NCBI RefSeq assembly: GCF_000212695.1
Contig: NC_015514.1
Location: forward strand, 2,542,001-2,606,000
DNA from: Cellulomonas fimi ATCC 484
Lineage (GTDB): Bacteria; Actinomycetota; Actinomycetes; Actinomycetales; Cellulomonadaceae
Direction of reading: 5' to 3'
Length of the DNA: 64,000 bases
The position numbers and the translations under genes were made by a program. Of this stretch, positions 17,046 through 25,274 are shown in pieces; within the stretch, counting starts at the first letter, position 1, and each line of letters begins with the position of its first letter. The notes beneath the pieces were generated by a model. The model saw nothing but the letters and a program-made list of their open reading frames with translations. It made no database searches and had not been told where the DNA came from.

Positions 17046-18545
17046 TCAGGCCCGGTGCTCGACGTCCCAGGCGGCGGCCGAACCGGGCGGGACCACGACG
17101 TCGACGCGGCCGTCGCGGACCGCGGTCGCGGCACAGCCGTCGGCCAGCACGTCGCAGTAGCGGCCGTCCGGCAGGCTCGTCGTGAGCGTCGTGCGCAGCT
17201 CCTCGTCGCCCGCGTTGACGACGACGAGGCCGCGCTCGCCCCGTCCGAGCGCGACCGCGTCACCGCGCGACCACACGTCGACGAGCGGCGCGTCCCCGAC
17301 GACCGCACGCCAGCCGACCATCGCCTCGACCTGGGGCCAGCGGTGCTGGCACACCCAGTCGCCCGGGGCTGGGCTCGCACCGGGGCCGGGCGCGTCGGGG
17401 CACGTCGCGTCGCGCACGCGCCCGTCGTCGTCCTGGACGGGACCGGCGTCGCGGTCGTCGAACGCGTACCCGGAGTAGACCGTCGGCGTGCCGTAGGTGC
17501 CGGCCAGCATGAGGACGTCCGCGAGCGCGTACGTCGCGCCGTCCGCGTAGGACAGGGTGGACCCGTTGCGCTCGGTGTCGTGGTTGTCGACGAAGACGAA
17601 CGCGTCGGCCGACGGCACGAACCCGGGGCCCGCGCCGAGGTCGAGCGCCACCGAGGGCGAGCCGCCGCCGAGCGCCCCGGCCAGGCCCTCGGCGTACGCG
17701 AACTCGAAGACGGGTCCGTTGCCGAGGTACTGCTCGGGGGTGACGGGCTCGCCCGCGCCGCGGATGACCTCCTGGACGATCCCGGTGCCGTCCGGGAGCG
17801 GGCCGAGGACCGCGGCGAGGTCGTCGGGCGCGACGTGCTTGGCGGCGTCGATCCGGAAGCCGTCGACGCCGAGCTGCAGCAGGTCCTCGAGGTACGCCGT
17901 GAGCGTCGCGCGCACGTGGGGCTGCTCGGTGGCGAGGTCCGCGAGGTTGACGAGCTCGCACGTCTGCACCTGCGCCGCGTCGTCGTAGTCCTGGATGTCG
18001 TCGCCCGGCGTGAGGCCGCAGCGGTGGAAGTCCTGCGGGCCGAGCAGTCCCGGGTAGTCGTGGTGGGAGTACGGCGAGCCCGCCCAGCCGGTGCCCGGCT
18101 CGTCCTGGCCGCTCATGTGGTTGACGACCGCGTCGACCCACACCTCGACGCCCGCGGCGTGGCACGTCTCGACCATCGCGGCGAGCTGCTCGCGGGTGCC
18201 GAGGCGCGACTCGAGCCGGTGGCTCACGGGCTGGTAGGCCGTCCACCACTGCGGCCCCGTGACGTGCTCCTGCGGCGGCGAGGTGAGCACCCACCCGTAC
18301 CCTGCGGGGCCGAGGTGCTCGGTGCACTCCGTCGCGATCGCGTCCCACGTCCACTGGAAGAGCTGCACGCCCACGTCGCTGCGCGGGGCCGCAGCCACGT
18401 CGTCGGGGGTGCACGCGGCGAGCGGGGCGGCGACGGCGACGGCGAGCGCCGCGGCTGCTCGGCCGCGCGCCCGGGTTCGGGCTGCGAGCCGCCGTCGGGC
18501 GGGTGCCGCCGCGCGGGCGCGCACGGGCTGGGTCGGGTGCGTCAT
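17046..18545 (-). CDS. Secreted alpha-amylase, probable lipoprotein
   Basis: A 499-residue GH13 alpha-amylase of the actinobacterial/animal type. A long basic N-region is followed by a hydrophobic stretch ending PLAAC, so C45 is a likely lipidation site and the enzyme may be surface-anchored. The catalytic domain starts DVGVQLFQWTWDAIATECTEHLG. Key regions are DAVVNHMS, DGFRIDAAKH (nucleophile D233), VQEVI (acid/base E259) and FVDNHDTER (D323). The C-terminal beta domain ends VVPPGSAAAWDVEH; no starch-binding module is present. Start ATG 18545. It supplies maltodextrins to the neighbouring importer. Its control region carries the same TTGCA half-sites as malE. Confidence 0.92.
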   Translation of the reverse strand: MTHPTQPVRARAAAPARRRLAARTRARGRAAAALAVAVAAPLAACTPDDVAAAPRSDVGVQLFQWTWDAIATECTEHLGPAGYGWVLTSPPQEHVTGPQWWTAYQPVSHRLESRLGTREQLAAMVETCHAAGVEVWVDAVVNHMSGQDEPGTGWAGSPYSHHDYPGLLGPQDFHRCGLTPGDDIQDYDDAAQVQTCELVNLADLATEQPHVRATLTAYLEDLLQLGVDGFRIDAAKHVAPDDLAAVLGPLPDGTGIVQEVIRGAGEPVTPEQYLGNGPVFEFAYAEGLAGALGGGSPSVALDLGAGPGFVPSADAFVFVDNHDTERNGSTLSYADGATYALADVLMLAGTYGTPTVYSGYAFDDRDAGPVQDDDGRVRDATCPDAPGPGASPAPGDWVCQHRWPQVEAMVGWRAVVGDAPLVDVWSRGDAVALGRGERGLVVVNAGDEELRTTLTTSLPDGRYCDVLADGCAATAVRDGRVDVVVPPGSAAAWDVEHRA

Positions 18546-18566
18546 TGTCACCACCGGGTCACAGGC

Positions 18567-18585
18567 TGCAATCCGTTGCAGCAAC
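18567..18585. promoter_or_regulatory. LacI-type operators in the amylase/PfkB control region
   Basis: Overlapping inverted repeats TGCAATCCGTTGCA (18567-18580) and GTTGCAGCAAC (18575-18585) sit 22-40 bases before the amylase ATG, and a further CGTTGCA is at 18608-18614. They share TTGCA/TGCAA arms with the sites in front of malE, suggesting control by the same LacI-type regulator. Confidence 0.5.
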
Positions 18586-18621
18586 TTGCGGGAGCGGCTC
18601 ACCCTAGCGTTGCAGACGGCC

Positions 18622-18627
18622 TACGCT
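18622..18627 (+). promoter_or_regulatory. Putative -10 box of leaderless PfkB gene
   Basis: TACGCT is followed by 7 bases and the GTG of the PfkB kinase, which fits a leaderless transcript. No ribosome-binding sequence is present before that GTG. Confidence 0.45.
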
Positions 18628-18634
18628 GGCCGAC

Positions 18635-19540
18635 GTGCCGCACGTCCTCGTCAACGGTCCCGCGTCCTGGAACACCGTCGTCCGCCTGCCGTCCCTGCCC
18701 GAGCCGCGCAGCGCCACGCTGTTCGCGCGCGAGCACCACGACGGCCTCGGCGGGACGTCCGCCGGCAAGGCCCGCACGCTCGCCGCGCTCGGGCTCGACG
18801 TCACCCTGCGCACCGTCCTCGGCGACGACGAGCAGGCCGCCCGCGTCCGCGCCGCGCTCGCGCACGACCGCCTGACGGTGCTGGCCGAGTCCGCCGCCGC
18901 CGGCCGCACCGAGCGCCACGTCAACCTCCTCGCCGACGACGGCGCGCGCCTCTCGCTCTACCTCACGCTGCCCGCCCCGCAGCGCCCGGCCGACCCGGTC
19001 CCCGCCGACGTGCTCGCCGCGCTCGCACGCGCCGACGCGGCCGTCGTCGACCTCGCCGACCACAGCCGCCCGCTGCTCGCCGCCGCCCGGGCCGCCGGCG
19101 TGCCCCTCTGGTGCGACGTGCACGACGACGACGGCACCGCCGCGTACGCACGCGACTTCGCCGGCGCCGCCGACGTCCTGCTCGTGAGCGCGGACCGCCT
19201 CGCGGACCCCGCCGCCTACCTCGACGCGGCCGTCCGGCGCGGCGCCCGGCTCGCCGTGTGCACGTCAGGTGCGGCGGGCGCGCTCGCCCGCGACGCCGAC
19301 GGCTGGTGGGACGTGCCCGCCGCTCCCGTGGACGCGGTCGTCGACGCCGACGGCGCGGGCGACGCGTTCCTCGCGGGGCTGCTGCACGCCGTGCTCGACG
19401 GGCTGCCGCACCCGCAGGCCCTCGCGCGCGCGTCGGCCGCGGGTGCGCTCGCCGTCACCAGCCCCGGCGTGGGCGCGGCGCACGTGACCGCCGCCGCGGT
19501 CGCCTCACTCGCCGAGCGGGTCGCCGTCCGCGCGCGCTGA
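18635..19540 (+). CDS. PfkB-family carbohydrate kinase
   Basis: A 301-residue sugar/nucleoside kinase of the ribokinase superfamily. The N-terminal HVLVNGPASWNTVVRL and GLGGTSAGKARTLAALGLDVTLRTVLGDD correspond to the substrate-binding half (GG motif). The C-terminal VDADGAGDAFLAGLLHAVL is the anion-hole and catalytic-Asp signature (DxxGAGD). The substrate is unknown; position beside an alpha-amylase and shared operator half-sites suggest a sugar from alpha-glucan breakdown. Start GTG 18635, likely leaderless. Its last 36 bases overlap the 3' end of the convergent GNAT gene. Confidence 0.85.
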   Translation: MPHVLVNGPASWNTVVRLPSLPEPRSATLFAREHHDGLGGTSAGKARTLAALGLDVTLRTVLGDDEQAARVRAALAHDRLTVLAESAAAGRTERHVNLLADDGARLSLYLTLPAPQRPADPVPADVLAALARADAAVVDLADHSRPLLAAARAAGVPLWCDVHDDDGTAAYARDFAGAADVLLVSADRLADPAAYLDAAVRRGARLAVCTSGAAGALARDADGWWDVPAAPVDAVVDADGAGDAFLAGLLHAVLDGLPHPQALARASAAGALAVTSPGVGAAHVTAAAVASLAERVAVRAR

Positions 19541-20710
19541 CCCGTCGCCCTCCGCGCGGCGGTCGCTCGGACCACCGTCCGCCCCGTCGGCACCCGCCGG
19601 GTCGGGCGGGTCGCGCTGCCACATGCCGAGCACACCCGTGGGCGTGAAGCCGAGCTCCACGTTGATCGCGAGCATGTGCGCGTTCTCCTGGGCGTTCCAC
19701 GTGTGCAGCCGCCGCAGCCCCGGGAACGCGTCCCCGAGGCGCAGCAGCTGGGCCGTCTTCACGAGCATCCCCAGCCGGTGCCCGCGGTGCCCCTGCACCA
19801 CGAGCGTGTCCTGCTGGTAGGCGACCTCCGGCACCGCGACCGGCTGCTCCACCACCGTGAACGCCACCAGCGCGCCCGTGGGCCGGTGGCGTGCCGCGAC
19901 GACCGCCTGCACCCTGCCCTCCTCGGCGACCTCCGCGTCGTGCGCGCGCACCCGTGCCGCGTCCCACGGCTCCTCCTCGACCGCGAGGTCCGCCGTCGGC
20001 ACGTCGGTGCTCATCCTCGTCCGCAGCACCGCCATCTGGTCGAGGAGCGCGTCGGGCGTCGGGCCCGTCCAGGCGACCAGCTCGTAGTCCGGGCCGGCCG
20101 CGCGGGCCGCGGCGCCGTACGCGGACCGGACCGCGGCAGCCGCCGCTCCGTCGAGGGGAAGCGCGAACGTGCTGAACCGCTCGACCTGCTCCAGCCCGTA
20201 CCCGCGCCCTGCCGCCAGCCGCGTGCCCGCGTCCGCGGCGGGCACCCCGCCCGCACCGCTGCGCGCCGCGTGCTCCGCGACGCCGGGCCCGGGCTCGCGG
20301 TGCGTGCTCATGAGGATCACCGTGCGGCGCCCCTCCGCACGGGCCACGCCCTCCACGGCGGCGACGAGCGCATCCCCGGCCCCCTGCCCGCGGCCCCGTG
20401 GGTCGACCCACGGCTCGGCGAACGCCAGGTGCGGGTTGTCCTGCGTCGGCACCTGCACGAGCGCCGCCCCCACCACCGCGTCCGCGTCGCCGGCGGCCTC
20501 CGCACGCACCGCCACGAGCAGCACGGTCCGCTCGTAGGGTCGCTCGCCGAGCATCGCCGCGACCTCGGTCGGTCGCCACGCCGCGTCGGCATGTCCGAAC
20601 AGGTCACGGTGCACCGCGGCGTGCGCGCGGCACGCGCCGTGCACCGCCCAGGCCGCGGGGTCCTCGACGGTCGCGGGGACGGGTGCCTGCCGCACGCTCC
20701 AGCGCGTCAT
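19505..20710 (-). CDS. Tandem GNAT-domain N-acetyltransferase
   Basis: A 401-residue protein with two GNAT modules. The first has the acetyl-CoA pyrophosphate loop as DPRGRGQGAGDALV. The second has QGHRGHRLGMLVKTAQL followed by the family ending TWNAQENAHMLAINVELGFTPTG. This two-domain layout resembles MshD (mycothiol synthase)-like and other actinobacterial double GNATs, but motifs alone do not allow assignment to MshD. The last 30 or so residues are a charged low-complexity tail whose codons overlap the PfkB gene. Start ATG 20710; a weak CAGGCT box lies 6 bases upstream. Confidence 0.82.
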   Translation of the reverse strand: MTRWSVRQAPVPATVEDPAAWAVHGACRAHAAVHRDLFGHADAAWRPTEVAAMLGERPYERTVLLVAVRAEAAGDADAVVGAALVQVPTQDNPHLAFAEPWVDPRGRGQGAGDALVAAVEGVARAEGRRTVILMSTHREPGPGVAEHAARSGAGGVPAADAGTRLAAGRGYGLEQVERFSTFALPLDGAAAAAVRSAYGAAARAAGPDYELVAWTGPTPDALLDQMAVLRTRMSTDVPTADLAVEEEPWDAARVRAHDAEVAEEGRVQAVVAARHRPTGALVAFTVVEQPVAVPEVAYQQDTLVVQGHRGHRLGMLVKTAQLLRLGDAFPGLRRLHTWNAQENAHMLAINVELGFTPTGVLGMWQRDPPDPAGADGADGGPSDRRAEGDGSARADGDPLGE

Positions 20711-20766
20711 GTGCCCAGCCTGCGGCACCCGACCGCCGACGTCACGCGTCGGTGCCGATGCGCGCG

Positions 20767-21957
20767 TCAGCCGCCCGAGACGCTGAGCTCGGCCTCGTGC
20801 AGGTCGCGGCGGAACTCCTCCGAGAGCTCGCGCGAGTCGAGCCAGCCGTAGGGCAGGATCGGCCGCTTCGGCGAGCCCGCTCGGCCTCGCTGGCCCTCGG
20901 CGGCCTCGCCCGGGTACGGCTGCGTGAGGTCGAGCGCCGCGAGCCGGTCGTCGAGGTCGGCCATCGAGGAGACCAGGCCGAGCGCGGCGCGTGCCTCTCC
21001 CCCGACCACGTAGCCCTTGAGGTACCAGGCCATGTGCTTGCGCATCTCCCGCAGCGCCTTCGACTCGTCGCCGAAGTGCTCGACCATGAGCTCCGCGTGC
21101 CGCCGCACGACCTGCGCGACCTCCCCCAGCCCGGGACGGATGCGCACGTCCGAGCCCGCGAACGCGGCCGCGAGGTCGGCGAACAGCCACGGCCGGCCCT
21201 GGCAGCCGCGCCCGACGACGACCCCGTCGCAGCCCGTGTGCGCGACCATCGCGAGCGCGTCCTCGGCCGACCAGATGTCGCCGTTGCCGAGCACGGGGAT
21301 GTCGGTGACCGCCTCCTTGAGCGTCGCGATCGCGTCCCAGTCGGCCGTCCCGGAGTAGTAGTCCGCCGCGGTCCGCCCGTGCAGCGCGACCGCCGCGACG
21401 CCCGCGTCCTGCGCCGTCAGGCCCGCCTCGACGTAGGTCAGGTGCTCCTCGTCGATCCCCTTGCGCATCTTCACCGTCACCGGGACGCCCGACGGACGCG
21501 CCGCGTCGACGGCGGCGTGCACGATCGCCGAGAACAGGTCCCGCTTCCACGGCAGCACCGCACCGCCGCCGCGCCGCGTCACCTTGGGCACGGGGCAGCC
21601 GAAGTTGAGGTCGACGTGGTCGGCGAGGTCCTCCTCGACGAGCATCCGCACCGCGGCACCGACCGTCGCGGGGTCGACGCCGTACACCTGCACCGAGCGC
21701 GGCACCTCGTCCGGCGCGAAGGAGATGATCCGGAACGACTCGGGGCTGCGCTCCACGAGCGCCCGGCTGGTCAGCATCTCGGCGACGTACAGGCCCGCGC
21801 CGGACTCGCGGCACAGGCGGCGGAACGCGGCGTTGGTGACGCCGGCCATGGGCGCGAGGACGACCGGGGTGTCGACCGTGATCGGCCCGATGCGCAGCGG
21901 CGGCAGCACCGCGCCGGCGCCGGGGCGCGCGGGAGCCGCGGGTGTCGTCGTGGTCAT
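20767..21957 (-). CDS. dus: tRNA-dihydrouridine synthase
   Basis: A 396-residue FMN-dependent enzyme reducing uridine to dihydrouridine in tRNA. The TIM-barrel start shows VVLAPMAGVTNAAFRRLC. The catalytic cysteine lies in VDLNFGCPVPKVTRRGGG, and the RNA/FMN-contacting segments are ALHGRTAADYYSG and IPVLGNGDIWSAEDA ... VVVGRGCQGRPWLF. It best resembles the DusB group. The start at ATG 21957 (MTTTTPAAPARP) has GACAAT 6 bases upstream, so the message may be leaderless. The C-terminal helical domain (about 300-390) is complete. Confidence 0.94.
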   Translation of the reverse strand: MTTTTPAAPARPGAGAVLPPLRIGPITVDTPVVLAPMAGVTNAAFRRLCRESGAGLYVAEMLTSRALVERSPESFRIISFAPDEVPRSVQVYGVDPATVGAAVRMLVEEDLADHVDLNFGCPVPKVTRRGGGAVLPWKRDLFSAIVHAAVDAARPSGVPVTVKMRKGIDEEHLTYVEAGLTAQDAGVAAVALHGRTAADYYSGTADWDAIATLKEAVTDIPVLGNGDIWSAEDALAMVAHTGCDGVVVGRGCQGRPWLFADLAAAFAGSDVRIRPGLGEVAQVVRRHAELMVEHFGDESKALREMRKHMAWYLKGYVVGGEARAALGLVSSMADLDDRLAALDLTQPYPGEAAEGQRGRAGSPKRPILPYGWLDSRELSEEFRRDLHEAELSVSGG

Positions 21958-21963
21958 CACGCC

Positions 21964-21969
21964 ATTGTC
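21964..21969 (-). promoter_or_regulatory. Putative -10 box of dus
   Basis: GACAAT on the minus strand lies 6 bases before the dus ATG. It agrees with TATAAT at four of six positions and has the leaderless spacing seen repeatedly in this window. The rest of the 215-base gap (21958-22172) shows no gene. Confidence 0.35.
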
Positions 21970-22172
21970 GCACCGCCCCGGGGGGTCGCCCGGGCAGCGC
22001 GCACCCCCGGACCCTCGTCGCACGTCCGGTTCGTCCCGTCGTGGGAGGATCGGCGGCCGGCGCCGGACCGCCGTCCCCCTGCCCCGGTGCGCCTGCCTGC
22101 CCGACGCGCCCACAGCCCGACAGCCCGGCCGCCGACAGCCCGAGCTGACCACCTGCCCGAGGACGGACCCGG

Positions 22173-23654
22173 ATGACCTCGACCACCACCCCGACCCCTG
22201 CCACCGCCACGCCGCTGCGCGGTCGCGAACCGCGCTGGCCCCGCGTCGCGGCCGTCGTCGGGGCGGTCGCGACGGGTGCCGGCTGGTGGGCGTCGGAGAC
22301 CGTGGTCTACCTGCCAGGCGTGCTGCTCCTCGCGCTCGGCGTCGCGTCGCTCGTCCGCACGCGCCGCCGGCTCGGCGTCCTGCTCGGCGCGTCCGTGCTC
22401 GTCGTGGGCGTCGGCGTCCCGTGGCTCGCCCTCGCCCGCACCGACGGTGGCCGGCTCGTCGAACCCGTCGTGCACCCGTACGACGAGGGCGTGACGGTCG
22501 ACACCGTGGCGCGCGTCGTCGACTCGCGCCGTGTGCTCGCCCTCGACGCGGAGAGCGGGCTCGCGTGGGAGTGGACGCCGCCGGACTGGTCGACGATCGT
22601 CGGCGTCGTCCTGCTCGACGCCGGCCGGCTCCTCGTGGCGGCGCAGACGGCGACGGTCCTCGGGCCCGACGGCGTCGCCGGCCCCGACCTGGGCACGGTG
22701 CACCCGGCCCAGGTCGTCGCGGCGGACGGCGACGTCGTGGTGCTGCGGGCGTGCGACGAGTCGGGGCCGCGACCCGCCCCGTGCACCTGGCGCGGTGTCG
22801 ACGCGACCGACGGGTCGACGGCGTGGACCGCGGACGGCGTCACGTCGGACGCCACGGTCCGGCTGGCGACAACCCCGCGGCTCGGAGCCCCGTGGCCCGT
22901 GCCCCCGACGACGGCGGCCGTCGCCTCGGCGGACGGCGTCGTCACGGTGCGCGCCGCGAGCAGCGGGCGGCCGGTGCTCGCGCTCGACCCCGACGCGGGG
23001 CTGCGGGTCCTGCCGGTCGCGGACGCGGTCGTGGTCGCGTCCCGCGCCGGGGACCGGTGCACCGCCGCCGCGCACGACGCGGACGGAGACCCGCGGTGGG
23101 AGGCCGAGGTCCCGTGCGGCGTGCTCGACGGCCTGGACGCGCGCGTGAGCGCCTTCACGTCGGTGGTCGAGGTCGACGGGACGCTGTGGACTCCCGACGG
23201 CACGGTCGTGGACCTCGCGACGGGCGACGTCGACGAGCGTGGTGCCGTCACGACAGGGCGGAGCGCACCCCAGGGGCACGGTGAGGACCGCCTCGTGCTG
23301 GGCTCCGGCGTCCAGGTCGCGCTCAGCGAGGACGCGCTCGTCGTGACCCCCGTGCGCGGGGGCGACGCCTGGTCGGTCGCGCTCGACGGGGGCGAGGTGC
23401 GCACGCTCGTCGCCGACGGCGGGCTGGTGGTCGTCGAGCAGTACCTGCGCCCCCGCCTGCTCGCGGAGCTGGTCGCGCCCGGGGAGCGGCGGCGGCACGT
23501 CGTCGACGCGTACGACGCCCGGACCGGTGCGCACGTCGGACGCGTGGTCTCCGGCCCGCAGGGGACGGACGGCATCGTCGTGTCCGCGGGGACCGCGTTC
23601 GTCGTCGACCGGGGCCCGGACGGGGAGCGTCGCGTGCGGGCGATCGGCCCCTGA
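22173..23654 (+). CDS. Membrane-anchored PQQ-like beta-propeller protein
   Basis: A 493-residue protein with three hydrophobic segments in the first 90 residues (about 24-40, 44-61 and 67-85), followed by an extracytoplasmic region of repeated beta strands. Recurring phrases such as LALDAESGLAWEWTPP, VDATDGSTAWTADG and VDAYDARTGAHVGRVV are blade motifs of PQQ/quinoprotein-like propellers, but no quinone-binding residues can be claimed. It resembles in style the two propellers at 34493 and 36051, although those have a single membrane segment. The start at ATG 22173 has GAGGAC upstream. It is followed after 50 bases by a small lipoprotein gene. Function unknown; a sensor or envelope scaffold is possible. 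Confidence 0.7.
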   Translation: MTSTTTPTPATATPLRGREPRWPRVAAVVGAVATGAGWWASETVVYLPGVLLLALGVASLVRTRRRLGVLLGASVLVVGVGVPWLALARTDGGRLVEPVVHPYDEGVTVDTVARVVDSRRVLALDAESGLAWEWTPPDWSTIVGVVLLDAGRLLVAAQTATVLGPDGVAGPDLGTVHPAQVVAADGDVVVLRACDESGPRPAPCTWRGVDATDGSTAWTADGVTSDATVRLATTPRLGAPWPVPPTTAAVASADGVVTVRAASSGRPVLALDPDAGLRVLPVADAVVVASRAGDRCTAAAHDADGDPRWEAEVPCGVLDGLDARVSAFTSVVEVDGTLWTPDGTVVDLATGDVDERGAVTTGRSAPQGHGEDRLVLGSGVQVALSEDALVVTPVRGGDAWSVALDGGEVRTLVADGGLVVVEQYLRPRLLAELVAPGERRRHVVDAYDARTGAHVGRVVSGPQGTDGIVVSAGTAFVVDRGPDGERRVRAIGP

Positions 23655-23690
23655 CCTCGCGAACCGCCCACGCGGGAGCCCTCACGTCGC

Positions 23691-23696
23691 TAGCGT
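23691..23696 (+). promoter_or_regulatory. Putative -10 box of lipoprotein gene
   Basis: TAGCGT is followed by 8 bases and the lipoprotein GTG. There is no ribosome-binding sequence, so a leaderless or near-leaderless transcript is likely. Confidence 0.35.
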
Positions 23697-23704
23697 CGAG
23701 CGTC

Positions 23705-24406
23705 GTGGACGTCCGACGTGCGGCAGCGGCCCTGGCAGTGCTGGTCGGCGGCCTGGTCGTGGCGGCCTGCGACGGGACGCCGGCGCGCGAGGGCGGCGAC
23801 GCGCCCACGGCGACCGCCACCGCGGTCGTGTCGACGGACGTCGCCGCGCCCCCCGTCGCCGAGGCGCCGCGCGACCTGCCCGCGCGCCTCGACCCCCTGC
23901 CGGTCGGGCCCGTGGCTGGCGACGGCACGGTTCCGCTGGGCCGGATCGGCGGCACGGACCTCGTGCTGCAACCCGTGGCGGGGGGCGCGCAGGTCGTGGA
24001 CGGATCGGGAACGGTCGTCGTCGGACCGACCGTCGCGCACGCCGACCTGCCGGGCGCGGTCGCCGCGAGCGGGCCGGTGGGCGACGGGCTGGTGCTCGTC
24101 GGCACCGCGCCCGCGTCGGTGGCCGCACCGGCCCGCGTGTTCTACGCGTCCCTCATGGGCTTCGGTCCGGGCGTCCGGCACGTGGTCGAGCTGCCGACGT
24201 TCCGGCTCCCGGGTGACGAGCGGACCTGGTACGCACTCGTCCTCGCCGACGCACGGGCCGCCGGCCTGTACGACACGGTGAGCACCGCGGTCTACGCGGG
24301 CGCCGACGGCACGCTCCTCGTCCCCGGGTGCGAGGAGGACCGGCAGGAGCGCTGCGCCCTCGGCGACCGCGTGCTCCCCGAGCTGCGCGCTGCGGTCGGC
24401 GGGTAG
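23705..24406 (+). CDS. Predicted lipoprotein of unknown function
   Basis: A 233-residue product starting at GTG with a short basic N-terminus (MDVRR), a hydrophobic core and the lipobox VVAAC (C22). It is followed by an Ala/Thr/Pro-rich tether up to about residue 60. The mature domain is beta-rich (GTVPLGRIGGTDLVLQPV, GSGTVVVGPTVAHADLPG) and includes LPGDERTWYALVLADARAAG, with a Cys pair near the C-terminus (PGCEEDRQERC) that could form a disulfide outside the cell. I do not recognise a family. It lies 50 bases after the propeller gene on the same strand. Confidence 0.7.
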   Translation: MDVRRAAAALAVLVGGLVVAACDGTPAREGGDAPTATATAVVSTDVAAPPVAEAPRDLPARLDPLPVGPVAGDGTVPLGRIGGTDLVLQPVAGGAQVVDGSGTVVVGPTVAHADLPGAVAASGPVGDGLVLVGTAPASVAAPARVFYASLMGFGPGVRHVVELPTFRLPGDERTWYALVLADARAAGLYDTVSTAVYAGADGTLLVPGCEEDRQERCALGDRVLPELRAAVGG

Positions 24407-24427
24407 CGGCGGCCCCGGGTACGCCTC

Positions 24428-25264
24428 TCAGCCGGGCGGGGCCCAGCGGCGCACGAGGTCCCGGAACCGGCGTGCCGCCTCGGTCCGTGCCGCGGCAGCG
24501 GCGTGCGGCGCCGGCGCGTCGAGCGTGGCCGCCGCCGCGAACCTCTCCTGGACCCACCGGCGCACCGGGTCGGCGACGACGCCCGTGCCCAGCTCACGCG
24601 TCACGGCCTTCGCGGCGACGAGCGCCGCGACCGGTTCGGCCACCGCGTCGTGGACGGGCGCCTCGGCGAGCAGCCGGTGCAGGTCCATGGGCGGGGTGAC
24701 GCGGCCCGGGTGCACCTCGAGCCAGTGCAGGGTCGCGGCGGGCCGCAGCGCGTAGAACACGCGCTTGAGCGCGACCTCCGCGCCGTCGGCAGCCCCGCTG
24801 CGCAGCCAGTGGTCGCGGCCCACGTGCAGGTAGTGCCGGACGATCGCGGCCCGGTCCGCGACGGCGTCCACGAGGTCGAGCAGCTCGTCGCGGAACGCCG
24901 GGTCGCCCGCGTAGACGAAGGGCGAGCGCAGCCACTCGCCGAGCGTCGCGTTGCCCGCGGTCGCCAGGCGCACGGCCTTGACGAGGTCCCAGCCGTTGAC
25001 GTCGAGCACCGCGTCGAGCGGCGTCTCCACGACGTCGCGGGCGGGCCACGGGTCGAGGTAGGCGGAGACGGGCCGGACGAAGACGAACCGGCAGTCGTAG
25101 TCGCTGTCGGGCGACGGGAAGCCCCACGCCCGGCTGCCGCTCTCGACGGCCCACGCGACGCGGACGCCGTGCTCGTGCTCGACGGCGGCGAGCCGGTCCG
25201 TGACGGCCGCGACGACCGTCGGGTCGAAGGACGCGGGCAGCGTCCTGTCCCCGACGGTCGTCAC
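24428..25264 (-). CDS. RlaP-like predicted nucleotidyltransferase
   Basis: A 278-residue protein with a DNA polymerase beta-type nucleotidyltransferase core. The motif WAVESGSRAWGFPSPDSDYDCRFV gives the GS signature and the two metal-binding Asp residues of DSDYD. This GSR-AWG-DSDYD form is that of the RlaP/YcgL family, described in RNA repair contexts in some bacteria. Downstream helices (ALKRVFYALRPAATLHWL) agree. The start is GTG 25264; the glyS stop is 10 bases upstream, so it is probably cotranscribed with glyS. No RNA ligase or Rtc gene is nearby, so the substrate remains open. Confidence 0.75.
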   Translation of the reverse strand: MTTVGDRTLPASFDPTVVAAVTDRLAAVEHEHGVRVAWAVESGSRAWGFPSPDSDYDCRFVFVRPVSAYLDPWPARDVVETPLDAVLDVNGWDLVKAVRLATAGNATLGEWLRSPFVYAGDPAFRDELLDLVDAVADRAAIVRHYLHVGRDHWLRSGAADGAEVALKRVFYALRPAATLHWLEVHPGRVTPPMDLHRLLAEAPVHDAVAEPVAALVAAKAVTRELGTGVVADPVRRWVQERFAAAATLDAPAPHAAAAARTEAARRFRDLVRRWAPPG

Positions 25265-25274
25265 GGCCGCGGCG

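Noticed and set aside
22173..23654. PQQ-dependent dehydrogenase
   Set aside because: Only propeller-blade repeats are seen; no quinone-binding or calcium-site residues can be pointed to, and no cytochrome or pqq genes are close.
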